Both the position numbers and the translations under genes were made by a program. A stretch of 64,000 nucleotides of DNA. It comes from Unio delphinus. Lineage: Eukaryota > Mollusca > Bivalvia > Unionida > Unionidae. The stretch lies in assembly GCA_029339505.1 (NCBI GenBank), contig JAQISU010000094.1:6396001-6460000 (forward strand), written 5' to 3'. Below the pieces are notes generated by a model. It was given only the letters and a program-made list of their open reading frames with translations, searched no databases and was not told the DNA's origin. This document shows, piece by piece, positions 13,685 through 24,057 of the stretch; position 1 is the stretch's first letter; the number at the start of each line of letters is the position of its first letter.

Positions 13685-13865
13685 GATTTTGTTTTGTTTC
13701 GTCAGTAGTTATTATGGGAATAATATTTGCTCCCACTCTGACGTCTCCATCAAAATTACATACTGCAGATTATCTGCAGTTTACAAAATTCTTACAAACG
13801 GCAGTTTGCGACCCGAATTTGTTAAACAAACAAAATCATTACAAATCCTCCATGTTTCACTCCTG

Positions 13866-14487
13866 AGTTATTTCAGGTAATATGGTACATGTATAATATT
13901 AAGGTAGTACTCTATTATGTATATTATAGGACTAAATTTAGTTATTTCAGGTGATATGGTACATGTATAATATTAAGGTAGTACTCTATTATGTATATTA
14001 TAGGGCTAAATTTAGTTATTTCAGGTAATATGGTACATGTATAATATTAAGGTAGTACTCTATTATGTATATTATAGGACTAAATTTAGTTATTTCAGGT
14101 AATATGGTACATGTATAATATTAAGGTAGTACTCTATTATGTATATTATATGGCTAAATTTAGTTATTTCAGGTAATATGGTACATGTATAATAGTAAGG
14201 TAGTACTCTATTATGTATATTATAGGACTAAATTTAGTTATTTCAGGTAATATGGTACATGTATAATATTAAGGTAGTACTCTATTATGTATATTATAGG
14301 GCTAAATTTAGTTATTTCAGGTAATATGGTACATGTATAATATTAAGGTAGTACTCTATTATGTATATTATAGGACTAAATTTAGTTATTTCAGGTAATA
14401 TGGTACATGTATAATATTAAGGTAGTACTCTATTATGAATAATACAGGACTAAATATAGTTATTTCAGGTAATATGGTACACATATA
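13866..14487 (+). repeat. 74-bp satellite array, right part (about 8 monomers)
   Basis: The same 74-bp monomer resumes at AGTTATTTCA directly after the LINE and runs about eight units before decaying into unique sequence at 'GGTACACATATAAG'. The phase continues from the left array with only about two bases missing. This shows that the two arrays were one before the LINE inserted. Confidence 0.96.
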
Positions 14488-15122
14488 AGTTTTAGAAGAG
14501 AAGATACATTTGTATATACATTTTCTACAATTCTCTCCTTAAATAATACACATAGTATGTCAATGTTTGTACATGTACTTCTTTAATTACTGTTCAATTT
14601 ATAGGCAGTGATTTGGGGGTAAATACGGTATTATCAGCCACTACTCAAATACAATGGTGTCAAGTTACAGTGCTAGCTGACAAAATTTAAACAAAGAAGT
14701 CAGTATAACAGTTGTATTATGTGTTTGTAATGCTAATTAAAATCAATTATAGCAAGTTTGCCTTAATACTTAAACACTCAGATCAATGACCAGTTGTAGG
14801 GAAATTTGAATCTCTTTTAGTAGTATTACATACTTAAAACAGAGTTGGGTAGTCATTGTTTAATTTTAAATTAATTTGCTCATAAGGATAAAGTTTACAA
14901 ATAATTTCCTACTTTAATATAATATTTTATAAATTCTAACATGCAACATCAGTGGGAAAAGAGTGTGTATGGAGAGTAGATCTATGACTTTATATTGTAT
15001 TACATAATTTATATTTTGTGTATTTTTATATCTTGATTAGAGTTAGATAAGAGTTGGCTATAGAAAAAGGTCTTCAGGGAATGCTCTCTGTCAAGTCCAC
15101 TAGGATTGTTTAAAAAACCAGG
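14488..15122. other. Gene-free AT-rich DNA
   Basis: No coding, RNA or repeat signal could be supported. The stretch ends in a C9 run followed by a T-rich run that begins the duplicated segment to the right. Confidence 0.4.
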
Positions 15123-15452
15123 TCAAACATACACCCCCCCCCCCTTTTTTTTTCTTGTTGTTGGACACAGCTGAAAAACTGGTGCTGGGAATCATACTAG
15201 CAAACATTTGGGTGGACCCCTCACAGCCACAAGCCTATGTTGCTTTGAGCTCCTCCACTAAGGCTCCCATGACCTTCATTTCTCACTCTTGTCTTCTTTT
15301 GGCTCGAAGACTGCTTCTAGAACAAGAGCATCCCCACAATCCTACCTGAAACCTTTAGGTACCACAATAAAAATCTATACCCCAAGAACAAAACTAAGCG
15401 TGACTATAAATGAACTAGGAAAGCTTACTCCCAGCTGGTTTACTTTTAGATG
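15123..15452 (+). repeat. Duplicated segment, copy A
   Basis: This stretch aligns by eye with 15905-16233. Shared phrases in the same order are 'AAAACTGGTGCT', 'GACCCCTCACAG', 'GAGCTCCTCCACTAAGG', 'TTTGGCTC' with 'AAGAC', and 'ATCTA' followed by 'AAAACAAA'. It ends in a single 'GCTTACTCCC...TTTACTTTTAG' unit (about 15424-15450), where copy B has a seven-unit minisatellite. The short open frames here are not coding. Copies A and B lie about 780 bp apart. Confidence 0.75.
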
Positions 15453-15904
15453 AGTACAAGTACAATGTGTACACGTAATTCCAAAGTATCAAAATATCAT
15501 CAGCAAAATTACTCACACGATTTGATCATTTGCAAGGGTGGCCTAATTTACAAACCTAGGCTCTATACACTCTAAGATTATAAGGTGTCCTAAGCCCAGT
15601 CACCAGGCCATTAGCACAAGGCAAAACTAAATAGAAAACTTGAACATAAGCCACAAACTATCAATACACAACACTAAACAAACCACCTTATGTGGTCAAA
15701 AAGAGGCACAATGTATGTTTCTCTCAAATAATTATGTCAGCAACATTAAGACCAGCTGCATATACTGACATCATAAAGTGCTCCATGGCAGGACATCAGC
15801 TACACATGCAGGGGCAGTGAAACAACCAAACAGCTCAAAGGAAAGGAATAATTGACAGAAGGAAAAAGACAAAGGGAATGAAGAAAGGAAAGGGAGAATG
15901 CCTG

Positions 15905-16203
15905 CACCACCACCCTTTTTTTTTCGGGGGTGGGGGGCATGACTGTAAAACTGGTGCTAAGAAATATACCAGCAAACACCACGGTAGACCCCTCACAGTG
16001 ACAAGCCAATGCTGCTCTGAGCTCCTCCACTAAGGCGTCCATTGCACCCCTTCTTTCGTTTTTTCTTTTTTTCCCCCACAGAACTTCCTTTGGCTCAAAG
16101 ACCATCTTTGATAAAATCTGAATCCCCATAACCATATCTATTTTTATGTACCATCATCAAAATCTACACTAACACTTAAAAACAAAGCCAACTAAGTTGG
16201 GGA
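15905..16203 (+). repeat. Duplicated segment, copy B
   Basis: This is the diverged partner of 15123-15452 (roughly 70% identity by eye), in the same orientation. It starts in a T-run after 'CACCACCC' and leads directly into the 30-bp minisatellite. The DNA between the copies (15453-15904) shows no gene. A minus-strand open frame of 111 codons across this segment has a low-complexity hydrophobic product and is judged accidental. Confidence 0.7.
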
Positions 16204-16413
16204 GGCTTAATCCCCACTGATTGGTTACTTTTAGGCTTACTCCCCACTGATTGGTTACTTTTAGGCTTACTCCCCACTGATTGGTTACTTTTAGGCTTAC
16301 TCCCCACTGATTGGTTACTTTTAGGCTTACTCCCCACTGATTGGTTACTTTTAGGCTTACTCCCCACTGATTGGTTACTTTTAGGCTTAATCCCCACTGA
16401 TTGGTTACTTTTA
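16204..16413 (+). repeat. 30-bp minisatellite, exactly 7 copies
   Basis: The unit is GGCTTACTCCCCACTG then ATTGGTTACTTTTA. Seven copies fill exactly 210 bp. The first and last carry TTAATCC instead of TTACTCC and the middle five are identical. Because 30 is a multiple of three, the minus strand stays open as a PKSNQSVGSK ten-residue repeat, but no gene structure supports translation. Confidence 0.95.
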
Positions 16414-17634
16414 GGCAATTAAAAGCATGCTAAATCATAAAGTACTTAAACATATAATCAGAAATTACACAACTCATGTTTTGGTCAAATACAAAGGTGG
16501 CTTACACAACATCGGACCAGATTTTCTTTGTCCAATAGTACAACTGGACTAAAGTTTGACAAAACACATTCTGGAGTTTTGGGGCATAGTCTCTCATTCC
16601 ACACCATGACATTTTGCACCCCACCAGTCACTTGCCTTCCTGCTGCACTCAGACATGTTCATTAAATCTGACACCACTGTCCTGACCAAATAAGAATCCT
16701 GACATTCAGAAATTAAAAAGTTGCAGAAGCACCTGGTGCGTAAGCGACCTTAATTCATATAAGTTATGTTAATGCAGGGAGTCAGCATGAAGAACTAGAG
16801 GCATCAGAGATACATTAAATATAGCAAAGAAAAACCCTCTTGCTTGTGACAAATTTCTCATAGTGTAATTATATTAAATAGGTGCTACTACATACATACA
16901 AATATTTTGGTAGAAGTAAGACACAATCCACCAACCCTTATCCTAGAAATGCAAGAAATCATACAGCTGAACTAATTCAGCCAATAACTGGTACTGTGAT
17001 TGCAAAGCTATATGACTATTGATTTTTCCTGTGTCTGCATTTCAATATATACTTGCAGAAGATATCATTGTCATAAATGATTTATCCTTTTTGCTATTTC
17101 CATATATCAGAATTAATTGTAACAATATCAGTTTTGTCTGTCTGTGCTTCAGATGCGCATCTACCTGCTTAATAATTAATATAATCAGCTATCAATGTTT
17201 GTGAAATTACAAAAATACTGCCTATCTGTATGTGAAAAGCCAGCCCTTCTTGATATGGATAACTTCCCAGTTGTATTGATTTTCCTCAGAATATTCTAGA
17301 AGAGTATTTGGTTAGTGCTACCAAACTCATGGGTAGAAATAGAGAGAGAGAGAGAAAGAGAGAGATGATGAAGGTGTGTACAGTAATTAAGTGAGACAGC
17401 AGGAATTTGAATAACCAGTTATCAGCCATTTGCTTAAGTTAATTAGATTGTAGGCTGTGACAAAATTATCCTCAGTATGCAGTTCGCTCTTATTTTGTTG
17501 TTGGCTGGTTTACTTATGTATTACATGTATTTGATTTTGGTTTCCACTCTTGTTTCTGTAGTATTTGGAATCTATTCTATGTTTGTTTTTTCAAATTGTG
17601 TGTGTATTTTTGCTAAAAGCAAGCTGGTTGAAGG

Positions 17635-17636
<2 letters not shown>
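16414..17636. other. Gene-free DNA with a short GA-rich tract
   Basis: Nothing coding is supported. A GAGA tract lies at 17341-17366. Open frames in this stretch are short and without recognisable motifs. Confidence 0.4.

Positions 17637-17678
<42 letters not shown>
17637..17678. repeat. (TA)n microsatellite
   Basis: About 21 uninterrupted TA dinucleotides. The overlapping short frames that translate as alternating Ile-Tyr are artefacts of this tract. Confidence 0.97.
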
Positions 17679-17680
<2 letters not shown>

Positions 17681-18240
17681 TCCACCCATGTAAATATATA
17701 AATATGTAATGAATCAACTCAGCAATGTAAAAATAAGCCTTTGATCCATCAAGACTAGAAAAATGAGGCACAGTATAGTGACACTGTGTAAATCGCAAAA
17801 TTTGATGAAGGATGCTTGAAAAACTTGTAAAATTCTAGTGGATGCAGGAGGCACACTGTAACTGTACTTGACAGTTTTGATTGAAAGCTTAAGTTGGTAA
17901 ACACCCAATATATAGGTGACCACCTACCTTGGGTAAAGAGAGGTCATTTGTAAGAGTTACTTTCTTTATCATTTAATTGATGCTGATCATTGGAATGATT
18001 GACTTTTTAAGTTATCAAGATGAACACAAGCAAAACAATTTCCCATAGTCATTTATTATTTGAAAGCAAGAACAATACATCATTATCATGAAATATGCTT
18101 GAAAATGACAACCAGAATCCCTATACATGTAAGTCCTCAGTTGTGAATTTGTTTTCAATGCAAGTCCTCAGTTTTAAGTTTTCTTAATAAAATACAAGAT
18201 GATACTGCTACTGATATTCATATAACTTCAAATCCATATT
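17679..18240. other. Gene-free DNA
   Basis: No supported feature. The phrase 'AAGTCCTCAGTT' occurs twice (about 18131 and 18163), a minor local repeat. Confidence 0.4.
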
Positions 18241-18252
18241 TTAATGGAAAGA

Positions 18253-18575
18253 TTTTTGTTTGTTTGATTAGGATTTTTAACGTAGCTTTAACAATTTTTC
18301 AGTCATATCGCTACGATGTCTGCAGTGAGGCAGTTTATAGTGATGTCTAGCACTGAGACATCATGCTGCAGACATGTAGCATGATGTCTCACCCAGTCAC
18401 ATTATCCTGACACCAGGCCGACCAGTCCTAACACTAACCTCTTAATGCTGAGCATCAAGCGAGGCAGCTGTTAGTACCATTTTTGTAAGTCTTTGGTATG
18501 ACTCGGCCGGGGATCGAACCGAAAACCTCCCGCTTCCGGGGCGGACGCTCTAACCACTAGGCCACCGGCGCGGTC
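18253..18575 (-). mobile_element. Full-length tRNA-derived SINE (family 2)
   Basis: On the minus strand the head is tRNA-like: an A-box region GTGGCCTAGTGGTTAGAGC and a B box GGTTCGATCCCC at about 18550 and 18510. A non-tRNA body follows, and the tail ends in 'GTTAAAAATCC' with a TCAAACAAACAAA-type 3' end. A perfect 12-bp target duplication, TTAATGGAAAGA, flanks it at 18241-18252 and 18576-18587. The preserved duplication indicates an intact insertion. Partial relatives lie at 25389-25505 and 49983-50130. Confidence 0.92.
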
Positions 18576-18978
18576 TTAATGGAAAGAAATGTATGTGGGT
18601 AATAATGAGAAGAAAATTTCATCATATCACCAAGTCTAAGTACGAGTCCCTTGCAAGGACTGACACTCTACTGTCCAAAGGGATTCAAGATTAAACCATT
18701 TCTAATTAACTGCTCTGTATTGAAACCTTCTATGATATCCTTGAGTGATACCATTGTGGCAGCTGTACTGTATGCAAGACTGAGCCATTTTTTATTAGAA
18801 CAAACTGAACACTTTTAAAGACTTTGGGCGAAAACCCTATGCCAACACCACCATCCATTCAGGAGAAGTAAAGACAAGTTTCTAAATATGTTCTTGTGGC
18901 AGCCATGTTGGATGTCTACCATTTTTATTCAGGACCAAACAGATACTATAGAAAGTCTGATGGTGAAAACCCTATATT

Positions 18979-19233
18979 TTTTTTAATTTTTTTTTTATGG
19001 TTTAACGCCATTTTTCAGCACAATATATAGGCTATACATGGCGGCCAGTATTAGTGGTGGAGGAAGAAACCAGAAAAACCCGGAAAGAACCACCGACCCA
19101 CGAGAAGCTACTGGCAAGCTTTCTCACTTAACTACATTAGCCGAATCTTAGACTCGAACCCACGCAGACAGAGGTGAGATGGCAGTGGTCCGTAACGGAC
19201 AGCGCTTTAGACCACTCGGCCACTCGGGGCCCC
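18979..19233 (-). mobile_element. tRNA-derived SINE (family 1)
   Basis: On the minus strand it starts GGGGCCCCGAGTGGCCG, with an A box (TGGCCGAGTGG) and a B box (GGGTTCGAGTC). Then comes a conserved body containing GAGAAAGCTTGCCAGTAGC and GGCCGCCATGTATAGCC, and an A-rich end (T-run at 18979-18996 on the plus strand). A 15-bp target duplication TGAAAACCCTATATT lies at 18964-18978 and 19234-19248. Another eleven copies of this family are annotated in the window. Confidence 0.93.
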
Positions 19234-19505
19234 TGAAAACCCTATATTAATTTAACCATTGATTCTTCTGGAGTGGCAAATGCAAGATTTTCAATATTGC
19301 TGCCATTGGAAGTCAGATGAACATCATTTTCATTCAGGATCAACTAGACACAATAAGATGTCTACTGCTGGAAACGTCATGTTGATTTGATGTTCTATTT
19401 GTTAATAATGATAAGACTTTTAAGATGGTCACCGTGGTGGCCATATTTGACATTAGATCAGTACAATGTTTATTTAAACCCAACTAAATCCCATAAGAAG
19501 TCTTC

Positions 19506-19766
19506 TGGTTGTTGTTGTTGTTGTTGTTGTTGTTGTAGGGTTTAATGCCATTTTTCAGCACACAATAGGCTATAGATGGCGGCCAGTATTATTGGTGGAG
19601 GAAGAACCCAGGAAAACCCCCGGAAAGAACCACCAACCCATGAAAAGCTACTGGCAAGCTTACTCACATAACTACATTAGCCGAATCTTAGACTAGATCC
19701 CACACAGACAGAGGTGAGATGGCAGTGATCCATAACGTACAGCGCTTTAGACCACTCGGGGTCCCT
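19506..19766 (-). mobile_element. SINE family 1, with (GTT)n-type tail
   Basis: Same body as the copy at 18979. The tail is a (CAA)n repeat seen as GTT repeats at 19509-19537 on the plus strand. The A-box end is shortened ('CCACTCGGGGTCCC'). GAAGTCTTC flanks it on both sides (19497-19505 and 19767-19775), a likely target duplication. Confidence 0.88.
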
Positions 19767-20311
19767 GAAGTCTTCAGGTGAAAACTGTATGATGTAACTT
19801 TCTGTGCAGGAGGAGTAGCAATAACAATTGTTTTAGAAGACAGGAACTGTAGTGATCATTTTGGATGTCCATGCAGAACCATTTTGATTTAGAACTAACC
19901 AGACATCATGAAAAGTCTTCTAATGTCAACCCTAAATTGATATGACTTTCTATTCAGCAGGTCTTGAATAGAGATAACAGTATTTGTAAGATGGCTGCCA
20001 TGCTGGTTATATTGAATATACAATCAGCATCATCTTCATTTCCATCCAATAAGACATCGTAAGAAGTATTTTTGCTGATATTACCATCCATTTAGAAGTA
20101 TATCAAAAACAATATTTTTAAGATGGACAATATTATCGCACACAACACATTTCACTTCAGAACAGTTTCATATTACAAGTAGCATTTTAGTGCAAACTCC
20201 ATGCTGACACGAGTTTCTGTTCATCAGGAGTAGCAAGATTTTCAAGATGGATACTGTTGTAGCGAAATTCGATACTGGAACTGAAACATCTTTATTTAAG
20301 ATCAATCTAGA

Positions 20312-20391
20312 ATGACACAGCCCAGGTTTGAACCTGTGATCTTCAACATCCAAGGTGAATGCTCTACTACTAAGCCACTAGTGTGGTTCCC
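20312..20391 (-). mobile_element. tRNA-like sequence, probable head of a third SINE
   Basis: On the minus strand TGGCTTAGTAGTAGAGC (A-box-like) and GGTTCAAACC (B-box core) lie about 33 bases apart, as in tRNA genes. The acceptor arm does not pair well, so a working tRNA gene is unlikely and a decayed SINE head is preferred. The body of the element, if present, was not delimited. Confidence 0.5.
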
Positions 20392-20410
20392 ACACAGTTT
20401 AAAAAGAAAC

Positions 20411-20515
20411 TTAAAATGAACTATCAAATGGGTCACACAATATACATGTTAAACTGAACTATCAAATGGCCCACACAATATACATGTTAAACTTGACTAT
20501 CAAATGGCCACACAG
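20411..20515 (+). repeat. 38-bp tandem repeat, about 2.7 copies
   Basis: TGAACTATCAAATGG starts at 20417 and 20455, with a diverged third start near 20493, separated by 'CACACAATATACATGTTAAAC'-like spacers that belong to the unit. Confidence 0.8.
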
Positions 20516-23500
20516 ACAAAATTGAAAAACATAGTATTACCACTAAACAAGACCAAAGAATAAAACCCGAGATAAAATGGACTGTCATTGAATATTTGAC
20601 ATTTTACATACAAAATTCGGTCAGAGAATAAGTGAAAGCATCATGTGAGTATTTCTCACTTTACTTCGACATGAATTGATCAACCCAAGGAAGTTCATAT
20701 ACTGATGTATCTTCAATGGGTGAAAAACAAACAAACTTGCTTACACCAAGTCATCATGTATATAGACCATATAGATAGAATTTTCATTAATAAGGTCACT
20801 GGTTTGAAAATTCCGGAAATCATTTACAGTGCAACTGAAAGAAAATGAAATTAAAAATGACATCTCCATAAATGTGTATGGAATATTTGAAGATAAATAC
20901 AATGGACCACTTACTGTAGGGTGACAAAGAAATACAAAAAATACAGAATAATGTTTTTAATTCTATTTGATGGAATGAAAAATACCATTATATTGGCATA
21001 CAAGATTTATTCTCATTGGTATGATCATAGATCAGCAGAAAAGACTAGAAGAAATATATAATAAATGCTTGCAATGTTTTTAATTCACAAGAATAGTTTT
21101 AAGATCATGAAAGGCAACGATACAGTGTAGACAACTCTTTATGTATGTCAATTTACAAATGTCACAGTCAAATAGTTCACAGAGGTACTGATTGCATGCA
21201 GGTGTTTTGGATAACAAGAAAACTGAAAAATTCCAAGCATGTGGTAATCACAGCTGAAAATAAGAAACATCTTAACTTTAATGAGTATATGGAATATTTG
21301 ACAACAAAATATAAAATGGCATCATGACCATTGTCATTAAACAGACAAGTACAGAGGTTCTGTTCATAACAACTTAATTTGAACTGCTTATATCCAAATT
21401 ACATCCATTATTTTATTTGTAACTTGTTGGTTATGATAATCCCTTGTATAAACTGACCCAATTAATGAGGTCAAAATCATATTAAATAAAGATGAAAATT
21501 TACTAATGTATTGAGATAAAATTTACACTAAATAAAGACGAAAAATGAATTTCAGTTAGCAAGGACTTCATTATCGATATGTTCATTAAAAATGGCTAGA
21601 AAATAACAATTAAAAAACAATCAGATGTAGATAGCTTTAACAGCTGCTATTTCAATTGATGACAAATTTATAGAAACACAGAAACATTTTGATAACATGA
21701 AATATATTTTTTTCCAAGAAAAAAACATATTATCAATAGTAATACATGTACATGAAAACTGAATGCTTCATTGAACACATATGCCACCCAAAGAAAGGTT
21801 TAATTTAAGTTAAAGTGATACGAACATATCTGGTAATGATTCCCATCATGTAACTGATGTGATGTCTTACTTTAAAGTGGACAAACACTGTGACCTTCAC
21901 AACTTCTAAGTCAAGAAAGATACCTTAATGTGTGACATTTTCAAGGCATTTTTACTTTTACATTCTGCAAACTACAGACTTGATCAAACATGTTATTATT
22001 CTTCATCTGGCCTAAGTTAATAATGCTAGTATAAAGATTTCATTTATAGAATTTGAACTGTTGACTGATGATAGCATGCTATTGATGGTTGAGAGAAATC
22101 AGAGGCAGTGTTAGCATGATCTAACACAGATAAACAAAAAGCAAGAACAATATGCTGATGAGGATGGCCAAATAAAACATGATGGGATGCATGACAGGTC
22201 AAGGTCATATATCATGTATCTTCTCCAACATGATTGGACAATGAACCATTACATGCCTGGTAAAACATGCTTGGTAGATGACCTAGGGATGAATTAATAA
22301 TACAGAGAGAAAAACATTTTAAACTTTCCTGATATTAGTGACAGGTTCAATTTGGAAGTTGACATGAATATACCAAGACATCTACATGACCATTTCAAGG
22401 ACATTGCACAACCCCCCACCTCCCTTGCACAAAATAAATTAATTATAGATGAAAATGATTTATCCACCTTGTAAAAAAAAAATTGATAACGATAGCAAGG
22501 AACATTTCATCTGTACAAAAGCTATTATGTGCATTGACAAGAGATGTGTTAACACATTACAGAAACAAGAAGCTGTACAAGCAATTAGATTTAAAAGTTA
22601 AAAAGATGCTCTTGTTTCAAAAGCAACCATACCTGAAATCATACACAGCTCATTACAGGTTACTGACACTGATGATTTTGTAAACAACTATTGTATAACA
22701 TGTGTTTGGAAATTAAAATGAGTAGCTGAGAGGTTAAGGCATTTTCTTTTACACTCACTGATATTGCATGACATTGCCTCAAACGCAATGTAAAAAGTCA
22801 ACATACAACTTCAATAATTTTCTAATGTCATTTTGGTAAGCATGTTGCCAAAAATTTGAATAAGTTGATTTGTTGACTTGAATGACCACTAATTTACTCC
22901 CTCTATCACGTACAACTGGTATTCAGTAAAGCGTGATGGAGCATAGTTAAAATCCATAAAAGTCAACTAATATCTTAGCGTTAATTTAAGTTTTATAGAG
23001 ATGGTTCCATTTAGGGAGCCATAATAATAAGTCAAGGCCTAAGGCTGAGGTGGGGTTAGTGAGAGAGAAGAATGAATATTATTATACGGTTTTGGGGCCC
23101 TTTAAAGTAATGTATCATATTAATGTGACTGGTGATCATTAAGCAAATAATGAATGGATCAACTTTTGAGCAAATTTGATAGGGTTGCAGACTTTGGAAT
23201 ATATTTTGTCTGATAGTTCTGAAAAAGGACTCAGTTTGATCATCCGGATTTATTACTTTCTGTTAAATCCAACCTGGTTCTACCAAGGAATGCACCATTC
23301 CATCTTTTGCCTCGGAATACATACGGTGGTATGAAATTGCCAGTCGCATTTCCACCTCCAGTGTAGGTCTTGTTTGATGGCTGCAATGGTGTCTTAAATC
23401 ATTTGAGCAGACACTTGTTGTAGGCAAATGTTCATTTGAAAGATGGGTTTCATCATTTAAACAGACATTATGAATTTCATTACACATTATCTGGTCCATT

Positions 23501-23797
23501 TTAAATCCAGTTAATGGTAAGAATCGATTGTATTTTTTAAAATTGCTCTTTTAAAAAATATTGTATTTTATTTATGTAATAATTTTTTAAATAGGCATCT
23601 GTAGCTTTTCGTGCTGATTTTGTGTCGGACATAAAATCTAAAATATAAGTTAATGATTAAAACGACGTTTAATGCAGTATAATTTATCTAAAGGATTTTA
23701 ACCATTGTCCAGTTTTATTTCTTAATATTCTGGATTTCTCATTTGCTTAAAAATAGTACTGACTGATAGCACTTATACTTTATATATGATAATCCTG
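20516..23797. other. Gene-free DNA upstream of USP32
   Basis: About 3.3 kb without a supported exon, RNA or mobile-element end. Reading frames are all under 80 codons and show no motif. It probably includes distal upstream sequence of USP32, but no regulatory element can be named from sequence alone. Confidence 0.4.
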
Positions 23798-23805
23798 CAG
23801 GAAAG

Positions 23806-24049
23806 CAGTGGCGTAGCGAGGGGGCAGGTGGGGCAGTCGCCCCGGGCGCCGGTGGCTCCCAAATCGGCCCAAGTATCAACAATGGATTTATTGGATTATA
23901 TATTGAACCCATTAGTGAAACTTGAAAAGTACAATTATTTTAAGTAACACAGTACAATGTTTTTGGAAACAAGGTACATAACTGCGCAACTGGGGCAGCC
24001 GGGGGCGCAAATGTGTGTGTTTTGCCCTGTGCTCTAAATATCCTCGCTG
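23806..24049. mobile_element. Non-autonomous hAT-like element (244 bp) upstream of USP32
   Basis: The left end is CAGTGGCGTAGCGAGGGG and the right end is TATCCTCGCTG. These are inverted relatives, with eight bases lost from the right end. A perfect 8-bp duplication CAGGAAAG flanks it (23798-23805 and 24050-24057), the length expected for hAT insertions. It carries no transposase, and its G+C-rich ends contrast with the surroundings. It ends about 410 bp before the USP32 start codon. Confidence 0.88.
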
Positions 24050-24057
24050 CAGGAAAG

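Larger units (their letters stand above)
8736..13865 (-). mobile_element. CR1/L2-like non-LTR retrotransposon inserted in the satellite
   Basis: About 5.1 kb of non-satellite DNA sits between 'GGACTAAAT' on the left and 'AGTTATTTCA' on the right, which are adjacent parts of one satellite monomer, so the ends are defined almost to the base. Read on the minus strand it has a ~180-bp 5' leader, ORF1 (13684-11911), ORF2 (11688-8822) and a short 3' UTR with AATAAA a few bases from the end. No target-site duplication is visible; about two monomer bases are missing instead. Both ORFs carry stops and frameshifts, so the copy is inactive. Assignment to the CR1/L2 (Jockey) group rests on the SGNH-type ORF1 and the reverse-transcriptase motifs. 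Confidence 0.9.
18590..20311 (+). repeat. Diverged ~140-165-bp tandem repeat family, split by two SINEs
   Basis: A phrase like 'AACCAGACATCATGAAAAG', followed by 'TCTTCTGGTGAAAACCCTAT' and later 'AAGATGGCTGCCATGTTGG', recurs near 18802, 18938, 19341, 19483, 19886 and 20046. Once the two SINEs are subtracted the spacing is about 140-165 bp. The same phrases occur inverted near 46600-46780 and 47500-47880. No protein is encoded. Which transposon, if any, gave rise to it is unknown. Confidence 0.6.

Noticed and set aside
8865..13880. Plus-strand frames across the satellite-resident LINE
   Set aside because: All recognisable motifs are on the minus strand; the plus frames carry none.
16176..16418. 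Minus-strand frame coding for a repeated PKSNQSVGSK protein
   Set aside because: It stays open only because the minisatellite unit is 30 bp; no promoter, splice or homology support.
17637..17678. Ile-Tyr repeat peptides on both strands
   Set aside because: Artefact of the TA microsatellite.
18490..18575. A functional tRNA gene
   Set aside because: A and B boxes are good, but the sequence is the head of a full SINE with body, tail and target duplication.
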